From Paulinella micropora (taxonomy: Eukaryota > Cercozoa > Imbricatea > Euglyphida > Paulinellidae): 64,000 bases of DNA. Shown here in pieces: positions 1-12,400 of this stretch. The stretch covers positions 145,001 through 209,000 of the forward strand of contig WBZZ01003208.1 in assembly GCA_019918135.1 (NCBI GenBank), in the 5' to 3' direction. The notes beneath the pieces are model-generated. The model did no database searches. It was not told the origin of the DNA and worked only from the letters and a program-made list of their open reading frames with translations. The translations under genes were made by a program, and so were the position numbers. Numbering within the stretch: position 1 is the first letter of the stretch; each line of letters opens with the position of its first letter.

Positions 1-188
1 TTTGGTAAGTCTTACAAACGAGGCGAGTGATGGTAAGCGCGGCGCGGTAAGCAGAACTCGGTTTGTTGTGCGGTGTGTGCTAGTAATGGAATCCGCAAGC
101 GTACCAGTGCTTATTGCAGCGAACCCTCAATAAGTTCCTTGAGTATGTCTTTGCGCGTTTTTTCTTCATGAAACTGTTTGTAGATGAT

Positions 189-436
189 ATTACTGACGAC
201 ATTCAAGAGAAAAAAATAATAGTTTTTTTCGATTTTGGTTGGAATTTTAATTTTGTGTCAGTTTTTCAATTTAACTGTAACATTTCGCGAAAATTTACGA
301 TATTTTGCGGACGAATATAGCAGTTAATTTGAAAAATTCAAATTTCCAACCAAAATGCCGGAATTCCAACCAAAATTAAAATTCCAACCAAAATCGAAAA
401 ACTAATTTTTTTTTTCTCTTGAGTGTCGTCAGTAAT
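189..436. repeat. Imperfect inverted repeat (fold-back)
   Basis: Bases 189-255 reappear in inverted orientation at about 372-436. Both arms contain the TGACGAC, CAAGAGAAAAAAA and GATTTTGGTTGGAATTTTAA blocks. The spacer carries further copies of the TTTTGGTTGGAA block. The right arm overlaps the 3' end of the piggyBac transposase relic, so the arms probably arose by inverted duplication of that relic's tail. No target duplication was found. Confidence 0.6.
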
Positions 437-773
437 AGTTGTGTTTGTAACCGCAACATCTAACAAACCCGCAAATAACTTGAACCAAGGCTTGTTGAAT
501 CTTACCGCCTTCTCAACTCCGTAACGAAGTCGTAACTGATCGCCGGTATCAACGCCACCCATGTGCTGAGTGTATGTCTTGCAAATTTCAAAACAAATCA
601 CTGGAACTGTAGCTCCACCCCCCCCATGCAGCCTCCTTTCGACGTGGCTCATGGTACCCCCCAACACAGTTGACAAAAAATGAACCACCTAGGTGTCTTT
701 CCAAGCAACAGCAGGCATAGTGTACTATCCCCAACGATAGCTCAATGGAAGAGTAAGTCGGTAATATAACCAA
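338..773 (-). pseudogene. piggyBac-type transposase C-terminal relic
   Basis: The minus strand encodes the tail of a piggyBac/PGBD transposase (DDE_Tnp_1_7 family). Visible family blocks are VHFLSTV, then the highly conserved MGGVD-x-x-DQ motif near plus-strand position 555, then a KPWFKLFAGLLDVAVTNT segment matching the family's Trp-rich LLDxAxxNA block. The catalytic aspartates and everything upstream are missing, and the reading is split over two frames (338-688 and 588-773) near a G-run. It is a dead fragment. A low-complexity stretch rich in TTTTGGTTGGAA follows the coding part. Confidence 0.7.
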
Positions 774-1726
774 ACACAGTCCTCAAGAAAGAGAATGATG
801 TCTCGTTATATTAGCTCAGTGACGCAAAGACAAAAAGCCGCCAAAAGACCAGGATCAAATTGGCATTTCAGACGTGTCCGGCCAGACGAAATCTATAAAT
901 AAGTTTTTTACCTGATAATTCGGGGGGTGATGTCCACAGTACCCCCTCACAGTTTTTTATGGCGGAACTTCGTTTCCGACATAATACGCTTTGAACTGAT
1001 TTCTTTAAGATTCGTTTAGAGTTATGTATGAAGATATATCAACCCACGAATTAGCAGTTATAAAACAACAATGATACTTGCTTCGGTACCAATCGTATAT
1101 ATACTCTAGCACATTCAGTATCTATATTAAAATCTTCCTCTTTCTTCTGTCGATAAGATATTTGCAGTATGTCCAAGTATAATGTTTTATGGTTGAGTAA
1201 TAATGTAATGTCGCCAATTCCATATATGTAATAACCGGTCGTCGGTTTCCATAAATACATTTACTTTTTGTGAAGACATACCCTTGTATAAATCGGTATC
1301 ATGTAATATAGTGTCAGGTGATCAAGTCTGACGACTATATCCGAAATTGGGTTGAGTGCGCCCTAACTTTGCGATATGCCGATACAAGTAGAGATCGATG
1401 GAATCCGGTGTAGCAGTTCATGTTATTAAAATATATCAGTTCTTGATTAGACTGTAGAGTCTTTAATGAGATCATCATTCTGGTACTAATGCGGGTCGTA
1501 TCCAGGAAACACCATCGCTCACTCAAGTAGCGATCCCGTAACGGTGCTGTTTCGTGGCCGTCTCGTCTGTCTCTGCCGAAGCAAGAGAATAGAATGCCTG
1601 TCTTGTTAATCTCTAGAAGAATGAAAGTAGCTTTAATATCTAAGTAAGGTTGTCGGGACATATTGGATCAATGCTATGTTCACAATCGACCAGGTCCACA
1701 ATACTTCTAGAGAAAAAAAATACTTA
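774..1726. other. Flanking DNA without a recognised gene
   Basis: Short open frames occur here on the minus strand (for example 1051-1260 and 1335-1661), but none has a recognisable domain. The region lies downstream of the retroelement's pol gene in element orientation, where a 3' LTR would be expected. No matching LTR copy, polypurine tract or TG...CA-bounded repeat was found by eye. Confidence 0.4.
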
Positions 1727-3118
1727 CTATAGACGCCGTTTACGCGCGCGGACTCCTTTACCTGGTGGAGGACCTCCAACCAAAGTTAAGTCTAAGGTAG
1801 ACTGTTCGAGGACGTCCCAAATTTTGTGAGGGATTGCGCCTTGTGCCAAGTCAAAAGGAATGTCCAGCACCCCTCGTGGTAGTGCTTGTATGGTCCACGC
1901 GGTATGATCTTTATCTGTGGGAGATATGGTATCATCCCATGTCTCAAGTTTCTTGGCGTCTTTATATACTGGAAGGTATTGTCTTACTTTAGGATCTTCC
2001 ACTGGATCAAGACTCCTCCAGAAATGTAAGACTGGTTGTATTATTTGTGCCGCAGTCGAAATTCGATTCGATCGCGTATAGCGTTTGTGAGGTACTGCCA
2101 TGACTCTCATGAGATATAAATCTGAGAGCGTGTCATCGGCTACGTGTTGAGCCGCAGGCCTCACCAAGTAAAAAGCGTCTTTGGCCCATGAAATATGTCC
2201 AATCGCATCTCCTTCTTTCCAACTAGGGTGAACGAGAGTGTCATTGCCCGCGCGAGGGTCTTGATCACCGTCATCGCTCCCCTCTTGATGGACTCCTTGC
2301 GAACGTGCCGTCCTTATCGCCTTTCTCGGTGGGTCGTAGATAAGGTCATTTTGCGCTCTCCTTATTTGCGCCTCCGTGAACTTTCCTTCCGGCACGTTCG
2401 ACTCCACCCTTTTGCGGGTCTGAGTCCCCGCCGCACTTTTGCGGTCGGTGGCCCGCTTGTTCTCCAGCTCAGCCTCCTCCTTCTCCGCAATTGGTGCCCT
2501 GTAGGCATCCCGTTCCGAGATATCCTCCTGACGGATTGGTGGGACCTCTTTAAAGTCAGCCTCCATCCGTTTGAGTGCTTGATCAACGGACTCATCTTCA
2601 AGTAGGAAGGGATCATACTTAATCAGCCTTCGTACATTGACTATTTGAACTTTTCCTCTGCCCCTGATTTTATAATTCAAAGGCCCCATCTGTTCCATGA
2701 TCTGGTATGGTCCTTTCCAGTGGATGAACAGCTTCGAGCTGACTCCCTGAGGAACCTGAGGATGATACAGTAGTACAATATCCCCGACCTGAAATCTGAC
2801 TTGATCCAGGTGTGCCTGCCTGACACCTTCAGCATCAGTCTTCCTGCGCTCCGCCTCCCTATGCGCCTGTACTATTTGCTCCGCCTCCATCTTCGCCCGA
2901 AGTCTCACCCCAAACAGCTCATCCTGATCTGCCCATGAATCTTTTGGGTGCAGCAGTGAGGCTGGGATGGCGGGCTCACGCCCATATACCAATTGGTATG
3001 GCGAGACGGAACCTTTTGAACCACCTAACGCTGTAGAGGGTAGGCAATTCATAGCAAAGGCAAACGAGGATGCTGCCTCCACCCATGCCTTTTGGTTCTT
3101 CTTCTTCATACAATACAT
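1727..3118 (-). pseudogene. Integrase C-terminal half of pol
   Basis: This 463-codon frame continues the integrase of the 3121-5455 segment after a one-base shift near 3135-3140. Its first part (NCLPSTALGGSKGSVSPYQLVYGREP) is the end of the retroviral integrase core, normally followed by the family's PxELVYGR-like block. Next come a basic linker (MEAEQIVQAHREAERR), VRFQVGDIVLLYHPQ and the FIHWKGPYQIMEQMGPLNYKI stretch, which matches the GPY/F module that binds DNA. The remaining 270 or so residues are charged and not assigned; a chromodomain was not recognised. It is part of a broken polyprotein rather than a separate gene. Confidence 0.75.
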
Positions 3119-3120
3119 CT

Positions 3121-5455
3121 TCAGCGCGGCCTTGAGGGTCTATGCACCAGCTCTATCTTGCCGTTCGCTCTGGGTTTATAGGCGGTGACATATTTCCATT
3201 TCATGCCGTAATATGCAGATAGCTTGTCGATGACTTCATTATTAAAGTCAGAGCCTCGATCTGAGCATATTTTTCTCGGCACCCCAATCTGTGAGATGAT
3301 CCTGTCAATCAACGCCTTCGCTGTTGTTTCTCCCGTAACGTCTTTGACTGGGACCACCCATACATAGTTGGTGGCTCTGTCTATGGCCGTTAGAAGGTAT
3401 CTGTAACATTCCGTCGTGACCGCGAAAGGTCCAACATGATCAGTGTGTAAGAACTCGAACATTCCTAAGTGTAAAGGAAAAGTCCCGATCAGGCCAAAAT
3501 TCGCCTTCAATGGTGTTTTGGATGTCTTGCATGGGATGCATGCATTGACCTGTTCATCAATATTCTCCTTCATCTTCTTCCACCAGAATCGTCTCGAAAT
3601 GAACATATGCGTTCTTTGTCGGCCCGGGTGCGCCAGTAGTGGGCAGTTATGAGCAGCGACAAAAATGATGTGTCTGAGTTTCTCAGGAACCCAGAGAGTC
3701 CATTTGTCTGGTTGTGATGCATAGCGCCCGTGTTGGCCTTTGCACCACAAGAGACCGTCTTTCCACCCCATCTCCTTCTGTTGCTCCTTAATCTCCTTCG
3801 TCATTTTCAGCTCGTTCGGGTTCTTGTATAGCTGTATTAGCTCTTTGAACTCCGGATCGAGAGCCTGTTGCTGTCTCCATGCAGTGGGTGAGGCTATGTG
3901 GATAGTCCCATCCTCTAGCTGCACTCCTATCCTCTCAGGGTTTTCGTCTAACTCCTCCTTGTTCTCCTGCGGGGGTTCCACATATGCTTCTTGCTTAATC
4001 TCTTCTTGTTTTATCTCCGCCTTCATATTCTCATATGCTTCATAGGACCACTCAGCATCCTCGAGGACATGTGCTGTACAACATATCCCATGATCCGGAC
4101 CTTGCGGGCTATGACGTAGACCCGATCGGTTATATCGGACCCCTCTCGCCATCTGCATCGATGTGTAGTCTGGGGATAGATCCTCCATTTCTGCTGATGA
4201 TACGAGAGCTGCCACTTCTGAGTGAAACTCTAGCCTGGAGAGGCTGTCAGCGACAACATTTCGCTTGCCGGGTAGATGGACCATTGTAAAATTGAAACAT
4301 GACAAGAATGCCTGCCATCTCGCTAGACGGCCAGTCTGTTCATGATTCATCAGCCATAGTAAATTCTGGTGATCAGTCCTTACTATAAACTGAGGTCCAC
4401 CCCATAAATACTCTCTCAACCGTTTGAGGGCCCAGACCACCGCCAGTGCCTCTCTCTGTCTCGTACAATAGTTTCGCTCCGCCGAGCACAACTTTCTACT
4501 TATAAACATGATCGGGCGCAACTTTTTCTCCTCATCTTCCTGTTGTAAGACTGCGCCGATCGCGAACTTTGATGCGTCTGTGTCAACTACGAATTGCTTC
4601 GAAAAGTCGGGCATCATCAGCACGAGTCCGCCATCCTTCGGATCTTTATAGATGAGATCTTTGAGCGTGTTGTACGCTTCTAAGGCTTCATCATCCCACT
4701 TCTCGAAATCACCGAAGTCGATCATTCTCTCCAACTTAGCCCGAGTTGCACCCCAATTGGGTATGAACTGGCTGTAATATTGCGCCATCGCAAGAAATGA
4801 GTGCAGCTCTGTGCGATTCTTCGGCCTCTGTCGGCTCATGATCTCCTCCCTCTTCTCTTTGGATATCGAGACTCTATTGTAAGAGATTTCGTACCCCAAA
4901 TATGTCACACTTGTCTTTGCGAGTTGACATTTCTTCAAATTACATTTCAGGCCAAATAGTTTGATACGCCTGAAAATGTCTGTTAGATCGATGTGCTCTT
5001 CCATCGTATTGGAGTACACGATAATGTCATCGATGTAACAAAATGCGTACTCTCCCGCCTTCTGTCCTCTTCTCCTCATGAAAGCTCCCTCTGTCTGGTC
5101 ATTATATTTGCTACTCAGCATGCTTTGCATCGCTTTCTGAAAGAGTCCCGGGGCCTGTTTGAGTCCCATCGGAAGTACTTTCCACTGATATATCTCCATT
5201 CCTACTACAAATGCAGTCAGCCATCTGGACTTTTCATCCAGTGGAATTTGCCAGAAGCCATTCTTCAGATCAATGACTGAGTATAGCTTGGCGTTCCGCA
5301 ATACTCGCCTTCCTTCTTCAAGAGTAGGTAATGGATTTCGTTCCTCCTCTAAAATTTTATTGACGCGGGCATAGTTAACCGTTAAGCGCCATTCTCCTCC
5401 CGGTTTAGGCACCAGTCTCGGTTGGGAAACTATTGGAGATGTCGATCTCTCAATG
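3121..5455 (-). pseudogene. Reverse transcriptase, RNase H and integrase core (pol)
   Basis: The frame opens in RT-typical SPIVSQPRLVPKPGGEWR just upstream of the first Met. RT palm motifs follow: YSVIDLKNGFWQIPL, LPMGLKQAPGLFQ, and the active-site FCYIDDIIVYS near plus-strand 5030. The RNase H starts at FVVDTDASKFAIGAVL, has REALAVVWAL for the Glu helix and RTDHQNL for the next Asp, and ends with ADSLSR. The integrase has HPGRQRTHMFISRRFWW...CIPCK (HHCC zinc site), DHVGPF as the first catalytic Asp, and SDRGSDFNN as the second. The reading then stops after NGKIELVHR through a one-base shift. The catalytic Glu appears present in NGKIE. The product would copy element RNA to DNA and insert it; this copy cannot make an intact polyprotein. 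Confidence 0.9.
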
Positions 5456-6260
5456 AATCCTCATCGAGTAACTGCCGTGCTTGTTCTTCTGCAATCTTTG
5501 CTTCATGTATACTCAGATTTGCCCGTCGTGGCGCCGGTGAAGGCTCAGCACCTGGTATTTTACAAATAACCGCGGTGAAGTCTTCCGGCTTGACACCTCC
5601 CGCTTGAGGGGGGTCAAAAATCATTTTGTTCGCCTTCAATCTCTCTTTCAAAACCTCTTTCTCCTTCTCCGTACCTGCTCCTCCTGCCAATTTCACGTCT
5701 ATGGCCGCCTTAAACTCCTCCTCTGACATTCTCTTGTGATGCTTGAGGGGTGCTCTGTCCTCCTCCAAGCCCAACTCTTCTTCTGATATATCGTCCATTC
5801 CCGTTTTTTCATATGTGACAGTGTCTGGTTTATCGTCCTCCGCCAGACCTACCAACATATCCATTAATCTCGCATATTGCAACGGAGCTTTTCGGATGTA
5901 GAAACCATCGAAGCATGTGAATGCTTGAGAAATCAATTTCAACTTGTCCTGGTCTCTGAGCTTCCGCTTGTATGCACTGCTCTGCTCACGAGTCCCGAGA
6001 CGACAAGCCACCACTAAGTGTTGCTTCCGTGAGGGCACCGGTATCGGATGATCAATAAGCCGGTCCCGTATCTCCTGCGCCCATATCGCCTTCTCATTGT
6101 ACGGGAGTATGACCGTATATGGTTTATTATTTTCAAAAAGAGTGCGCAGGCACTTTTTCACTTCTGTCAGTGAGCGCGGCCACGTAGGCTCGTCACCCCA
6201 GAATTCGGTAATAAAGCTTTTAATATCTTCTGCCGGGACATCGGCATACATCACATACAT
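5430..6260 (-). pseudogene. pol segment between protease and RT
   Basis: This 276-codon frame precedes the RT frame and is offset from it by one base near 5455. It holds no domain I can name. A PTWPRSLTEVKKCLRTLF block, a DDISEEELGLEED acidic stretch and an NKMIFDPPQAGG segment are seen. Position in the element suggests a linker or N-terminal RT extension of the pol polyprotein. Its apparent start lies inside the CATA/CATCA microsatellite, so the true upstream connection to the protease region is interrupted by repeat expansion. Confidence 0.5.
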
Positions 6261-6471
6261 ACATCACATACATCACATACATACATCACATACATACATC
6301 ACATACATACATCACATACATCACATACATACATCATGCATACATACATGCATACATACATCACATATATACATACATCACATACATACATCACATACAT
6401 ACATCACATACATACATCACATACATACATCACATACATACATCTCATACATACATCTCATACATACATCA
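6241..6471. repeat. ACATACATC-type microsatellite inside pol
   Basis: About 230 bases of ACATACATCACATAC units, with a few variants (ATCATGCATACATGC and CATCTCATACAT), separate the two halves of the pol upstream region. Unit length is mixed (4 and 9), so both flanking frames run into it and read as YVCDVCM-like repeats. It evidently expanded within an already inserted retroelement. Confidence 0.9.
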
Positions 6472-7664
6472 CGGAGTCGTCCCCTTCTCCTCGGTATAAA
6501 CTCCTGTCTGTCCTTCTCTTCCACCTTTACGTGCAAGCAATACCCGTTGGTAATATATACATCGGCCCCTGCGCCTTCTTCAAATCTCGCCAACGATGGG
6601 CACCTTTTCCCCATGCATATAATCTCCTCTTTCCTCTTTTCAATGAGATCGTCTATCGACTTTTTATCCCATTGTGTAGAGACTGTAGCCGTATAGACCT
6701 CCGCCTCTCTCTTGTCTGACAGGTTTGAACCATCTTTAGACACTGCGTCCGTTGGCATATATGCCTCATATGCGTGTGTAATGGCCACCTGTTTCCCTTC
6801 CGATGCTACCCCTAGGTGTAGGGCCTCGTATGAGTCAATAGCATGGAGAGAGTCGACAGTATATTCTTCTCCTGGCTCTACGCCGTATATGACTCTTTTG
6901 GCGGCGCAATCAATCACTACGTTCATTGTCGCCAGTTGGTCGTACGACAAAAGAACAGATCCGTGGTATTCGGGGACAACGTACAAGTCCACTCGATATA
7001 CTCGTCCGGATTTCAATTTAAAATTTAAAGTGATGATGCCCGTTATATCCGTCCCACTACTAACTCCTTTCAAGGTGCCAGATGATTTTTTCATATTAGT
7101 TTCTAACCACGCATGGTGTTTCGTAGTAAATTTCCGGCCGACAATATTAATATTCGCCATAGTATCATTACCAACGTTTATAAAGGTATTTAATGTTTCA
7201 CAAAAAAGGTTCGTATAGCATAAAGCGTCTGGCCGGTGACTTTTTAAGGCCAATACAAGGAGCTTGTGTTTTAAAATCTGTATCCTTTTCTCGAGGTTCG
7301 CCTCCTCCTCCCTTTCCGCTGTTTTTGTAATAACTTTTTGGGTATTGTTCACAGGCGAAGGATGATTGTCCTTGCTTTCTCTGTTTGAGACCGTGAGGAG
7401 AGGTTGATGTCCTCCATCCTCCTTGTCTATTGTCTGTCTCGGCAAGTTGATAAGATTGATTGCCGGTTCTATTCTTACTTTCTTCGGCTGTGGCTGCGAC
7501 AGGCCCGCCTGCTTTCTCTTTGCCAGCGCTTTACTCGCCTGCCTATTAGCAGCATGCACTGTTTGTTGTCGTGATGGGTGTACTGGTATTGTACTACCTT
7601 TGAGTTGGTCTGTGGCCTGCTGTGGGCTCTTAGACTCACTGGTACCCTTGGTTGGGACCTGCAC
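6417..7664 (-). pseudogene. Retroelement protease-like region of pol
   Basis: The middle of this 415-codon frame resembles a retropepsin-like fold. It has FINVGNDTMANINIVGRKF where the active-site loop should be, GIITLNFKLKSGRVYRVDLYVVPEYHGSVLLSYDQLATMNVVIDCAAKRVIYG for the flap and second half, and the family-typical LGxDxL-like spot occupied by LSYDQL. A canonical Asp-Ser/Thr-Gly is not obvious, so the catalytic centre may be altered or aligned wrongly. The N-terminal 130 residues are basic and polar, as in a gag-pol junction. The frame ends in microsatellite-encoded residues. Confidence 0.5.
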
Positions 7665-7715
7665 AACGGTGTATCGTGCAATGCATGTTGTTCTGTTTTC
7701 TCCCTCTTTCTCTAG

Positions 7716-9394
7716 TCATTGGACTACCTCAAATCTGTTACCTGAGTCGGCATCAGTGTCGGTAGTGGTTGCGCCTGATGTCGCATAGGCCTGTGGTGCT
7801 GAGGAACTCGAGCTTGAGCTCGAGCCGTCTGCCCAGCCCCCATCTCTGTGGTACGGGCGCTCTGCGCTGCCGTATCCACCTCGGCCAACCCATCTTCCTC
7901 CTCCTCTACCTTGAAATACACCTCTTCCTCCTCCTCTTCTCACAAATCCTCTCTCCCCCCCGCGAGTGTATGTGCCTCGCGCGAAAAGGGGCTCCTCCTC
8001 CTCGATTGATTCCTCTCCCTCCTCCTTTTCCTCGTGTTCCACCTCTTCCTCTACTTGCGGCTTCTATGGCTGCCGTCTTCTGATCATCTCTAGCGAAAAG
8101 AGAACTGATCGCGTCACCTAGTTCGTGGTCATGGTCCGCGACATCCTGTAATTTCCATCCCTGATCATTGCGCAGTCGGCGCAGAACGGCGACGGTGTTG
8201 GTTTCGTCCGACCGTACTCTTGAGGAGTGTGTTTCGGATGCGGGTGTCCTCGACATCGTGGTTGTACGGGCATTTCTTATTTGTGTGTTTGAAGCATTGT
8301 GCCCGTGCCCACCAACGAATACAAGGTGTGTTAGCTTCACGACTGTTCTCTCTTGGTCGCTTTCCTAGAGATCGTTGCGTATGTGCGGCTTGCGGTTGAG
8401 CAGAAGCCGATGCAGAACCGATCAAGGATGCTGTCTGGCTGTCGAGCCTCTGACAAGCGGTCATTACTTCGGTCCACAACATTTTTGGGCTCACGGCCTT
8501 AGTCGTGGCCTCAAAGACGCTCATCTCCAAAAAGTTCAAGTGCTTTACCTTGTCGAAGGTTTTGCAGTCTTGCATGAGCAGTGTGAGATTATTTTTGTTG
8601 TAGACGTGCAAAGCACTGAGGAAATATAGGAGTATGGCTTTGTGGTTATAAAAGAGAGTGTACTGGGTGCGCACATTTGTTAAGACAGATGCAAGCTGAG
8701 TGACAGACTGCAACTGCTCCGATACTAAGTCGAAAATTTCAAACCCAATCAATGTGCCAGTGCACAAGTGTTGGTATCCGCTTGCCTTAAAGTATCGAAT
8801 GAGGGCAGCCATGGCCAGAGTACAACTCATCTCTGCATGTCCACCTTTCCTTGCTAGCTCCTCCTCTCCTCTGTACTTCTCGTAAGTTATACGATCAAAA
8901 CCAGCTCCAAGGAGGGATCGATCACAGAGATGTTCTAGGACTTCATACTCCTGCTCCACCTCACACTGGTTTTGCTGGAAGCATCTGTCCATCTCATTGA
9001 ACTTAGTCATGAGGGTCTTCTCTGTGTCAGCCTCATTGGCAGTGATAGCATAGAGCTTAAGGCCCCTCCCCCAATTTTGATTTTAGCTAGGGCTGCCTGC
9101 AGCGCCTGCTTTTTCTTCTGGGAGTCAGTCAAGTTAATTACTGTTCCTCCCCCTTGGGGTCCTCCTCCTGTGGGTCCTCCTCCTGCTTTCTTGGGAGCTG
9201 GGTTAGATGTGGTAGGTGGAGCCGTTGGCTGTGGAGCCACCCGTGCTACTGCCATTGCCACAGCTATCTTCTCCTTCTGCTCCTTCTCCTCTTTCTGTCT
9301 CGTCTCTTCTTCTTTCACCTGTCGTGCTAGATGAGTCACGAACTGTGCAAGCCCTGTGGCACTAGAGAGGAAGTGTGCCTTTTCTCTCATGGAA
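7716..9394 (-). pseudogene. gag-like region, several frames
   Basis: Four overlapping frames (9394-9007, 9010-8165, 8340-7906, 8042-7716) form one broken gag. The first is Lys/Glu-rich, then Pro/Gly-rich (KKAGGGPTGGGPQGGG). The second is a helical alpha-rich segment expected for a capsid, ending in a CIRWWARAQCFKHTNKKCPYNH cluster. This is a CCCH zinc knuckle with spacing C-x8-C-x7-C-x3-H. The last frames are Arg/Gly-rich (RGG-like), suiting RNA binding. Frame changes sit near 9008, about 8250 and about 8000. No Met further upstream belongs to the element because GC-rich foreign sequence begins at about 9450. Confidence 0.55.
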
Positions 9395-9449
9395 GACTTA
9401 TCAGCTCTGTTATTATTTGGGATTGTTGTGAGAGGGCCTTTAATGAGAG

Positions 9450-12400
9450 TGTGGGGCCGCACGCGTGGGTGTCGCGGCCACACTCGTCTACGTCCGCGCA
9501 CCCCCCCGTGCCGCTGATCACCTCGAAGCCGGGCGCACAGTCGCAGCGCGGGGCGCCCGCCGATACCACGCAGCGTTGCTCGCACCGGTTCGCCGTCGCG
9601 TCGCAGGAGGCCGGGGGAGCACACAGGCTGGTGTTCCCGGTGTAGCCGGGCTGGCACGCACACTGGTAGCTCCCGTACGTGTTCACACAGGCCGCGAAGG
9701 ACGGGCACGCGTGGGTACCGGCCAAGCACTCGTCCACGTCCGCGCACCGCGGCGCATCGGCCACGTACAATGCCAGGCCCGCTGCACAGTAACAACTCTG
9801 CCCCACGGCCGCGGTCTTGCACAGCACCCCGGCGGGGCAGGCCTGGTTCGCGGTGCCGCACCCGGTCGGCGGCCCGCACGCGGAGGAAGAGGAGTTGCAC
9901 GCGCACCAGTAGCTGCCCTCGGTATTCAAGCAGGTGGCCCCCGCCCCGCACGCGTCGACGTCGAGCGCGCACTCGTCCGTGTCCTCACAACGCCCAGCGC
10001 GATAGTCGAAGCCGGGGCGGCACTGGCAGTACTGGCCGCCGACCGTGCGCACGCAGCGCTGGTCGCAGTTGTGGGTGTCGCACGTTGTCCGGGCGGCGCA
10101 GGCCGTCGGGTCGCCAGTGTAATTCGCAGGGCAGGCGCAGTAGTAGCTGCCGGGCGTGTTGACGCACTGCGACGTGGCCGGGCAGTTGTGCTGCGGGTGG
10201 GCGCACTCGTCGAGGTCCACGCAACCCGTCGCTTGGTTAGCCAGCAGGTAGCCGGCCGGACAGTAGCAGCGCGGGCCCTCCGGCGCCTGCTTGCACAGAG
10301 CCCCGGGCGGGCAGGCCAACGCGCCCGCCGCACACGCCGGGGAGCGGCGCCGCACGTGAAGGCAGTACCGTTGTACAGCGCATTGCAGCGGCACGCGTAC
10401 GTGCCCGGCAGGTTCACGCACTGGGACCCCGTCCCGCACGCGTCCTGCCCCAACGCGCACTCGTCCGTGTCCACGCAAGTGTTGGTACCGCTGTAGCCCA
10501 GCGCGCAGCCGCAGGGAGGGGCGGCGAGCGGGCTAAACTCCATCGCGACGTCATACTCGTAGATGACGGGCGTAGCGTCCAGGTAACCCAGGTTGCTGTT
10601 GGGAGGAGTGACTGAATTGAAGACTAGGCGCCAGTGCACAAAATAACCGCTCGTAGACACCTGGCACCAGCTATTCTTCGCGTGGTACTGCTGATTCTTC
10701 ACCGTGTAGGCACAGCGATAGTAAGCATCGGTCCACCACTGCATGGTCCAATTACTATAGCCATCGTCACTGCCGAACAAGTACGTTCTGCTAGGCTGGA
10801 GGCCCCACCATTGGCTGGTGCCAGTTGTCAGGGGGTAGTCCAGCTTGAGCGCGGTCGGGCGCCAGCGCGTATTGCCCACGCTTAATTGTAGGTACTCGCC
10901 GCCCATCCCGGCCGTCCTGGCCCCGCACAGGTACTGACCACTGGAGGCGGAATAGCAACTACTGCTATATTCTGTCCAGTACGAGCCCCTGGAACCGTCC
11001 ACCGCATTCCAGGACCGGTCGTTGAAACTGGAAGCGCTGATGCGCCAGCCGTGCGCCAGGAAAAGCTGCGCCGAGCCCAGGCGCGGGATCGACCCCGTGC
11101 GTAGGCGAGCGGCCGCCGGCTCGTAGAGCACGAATTCCGGGCTCCGGCAGCTGCACTGGTAGCCCCCGTAGGTGTTGGTACACTGCGCGTACAGCCCACA
11201 GGTATGGGTACCCGCCGCGCACTCGTCGACGTCGAGGCAGTCGGCCCGGCCCCTGGCTACCAGGCCGACCGGGCACTGCGCCGCGCACGCGTAGCCACCC
11301 GGCGTGTTGACGCAGGGGCCGCGCGCTGGGTGGCACTGGTGGGTGCCGGTCGCGCACTCGTCCAGGTCCAGCGCACAGGTGCCGTTGGGCCCCGTGTAGC
11401 CCTCCGGGCACGCCCGCAGCGGTAGCTCCACGGGGTGTCGCGGCAGTCGGCGGCCGCCGTGCACGCTGCCGTGCGGGCCGCGCACTCGTTCACGTACGTG
11501 CAGTTGGTGGTGCCGCGCACGTACAGCGGACACTCGTCGCAGGCGTAGCCCCCTACAAAGTTCCAGCACAGGGAACCGTCCTGCCGGCACACGTCCAGCC
11601 CCAACGCGCACTCGTCCAGGTCGGCGCACAACGGAGGGTTCTGGCCCGGGTTCGTGCGGTTGTAGCCTGCCGGGCAGTTGGTGCAATTAAAGAACGGCCG
11701 CTGGTCTACGCACACGGACGGCAGGACGCAGTTGTGCGTGCCCTCCAGGCACTCGTTGACGTCCAGGCACTGCGAGACGGCGGGGGCCGAGTCCAGGTCG
11801 TACCACACGTCCCAGCGGGCCAGCGCCGCCTGCCCCGTCCCCGGGGAGCCCGGAAAGCCCGCCACGCGTTCCAGTACGAGCCGGAACTCGTAGCCGTACA
11901 CCAGCTTGTCCCAGGGCACCGACAGGTTCACCGAGCCGCCGGGCCCCAGCCCCAGCGCGCTCCACGTCGTGACCCGGCGCCAGGACCCGGCCCGCCACAC
12001 GTGCAGTGACACGGAGGCCGGGACGCTCCACGAGTCTGCCTGCGCCCGCAGCCCGAGGCCCGTGACCCGCCACGCCCCTGCCGTAGAGTTCAGCTCGGCA
12101 AACTCGCCCGTGACATTGCCGGTCGCGGGCAGCGCGCCCGCGGGCAGGCCGTCTCTCAGCCGGTACGACGTGTCCGAGGAGGCCCAGCCGCCCCCGTCGG
12201 CGCCCAGGCTCGCGGCCCAGCCCGCACCCGAGCTGGCCGCCGTCTGCCAGCCAGCGGCCAAACGCGCCGGCGTCAGGGCGGACAGGTTAGCCCCCCCTAA
12301 CAGCGGCCGGGCGCCGATATCACAGGCGCAGCTGAACCCGCCCGGCAGGTTTAGGCAGGTGCCGTGCGGGGCGCAAAACCCCAGCGCGCATTCGTTCCGG

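Larger units (their letters stand above)
1727..9446 (-). mobile_element. Degraded Ty3/gypsy-type retrotransposon
   Basis: Reading along the minus strand the order is gag-like region, protease-like region, reverse transcriptase, RNase H, zinc-binding domain, integrase core and integrase C-terminus. That order (RT-RH before IN) defines Ty3/gypsy (Metaviridae-like) elements. Every module boundary coincides with a change of frame, and a tetranucleotide-type microsatellite sits inside pol, so this copy is inactive. At the 5' side the sequence switches abruptly at about 9446 into a GC-rich EGF-repeat gene, only about 50 bases upstream of the first gag-like Met. A 5' LTR is therefore missing or was lost. 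The 3' boundary is not defined. Confidence 0.85.

Noticed and set aside
722..770. tRNA-like A box (TAGCTCAATGG) suggesting a tRNA gene or SINE
   Set aside because: No B box at proper spacing (only a weak GATCAAA about 120 bases later) and no cloverleaf could be drawn.
1000..1726. 3' LTR of the Ty3/gypsy element
   Set aside because: No second copy at the 5' side, no polypurine tract and no TG...CA boundaries were found.
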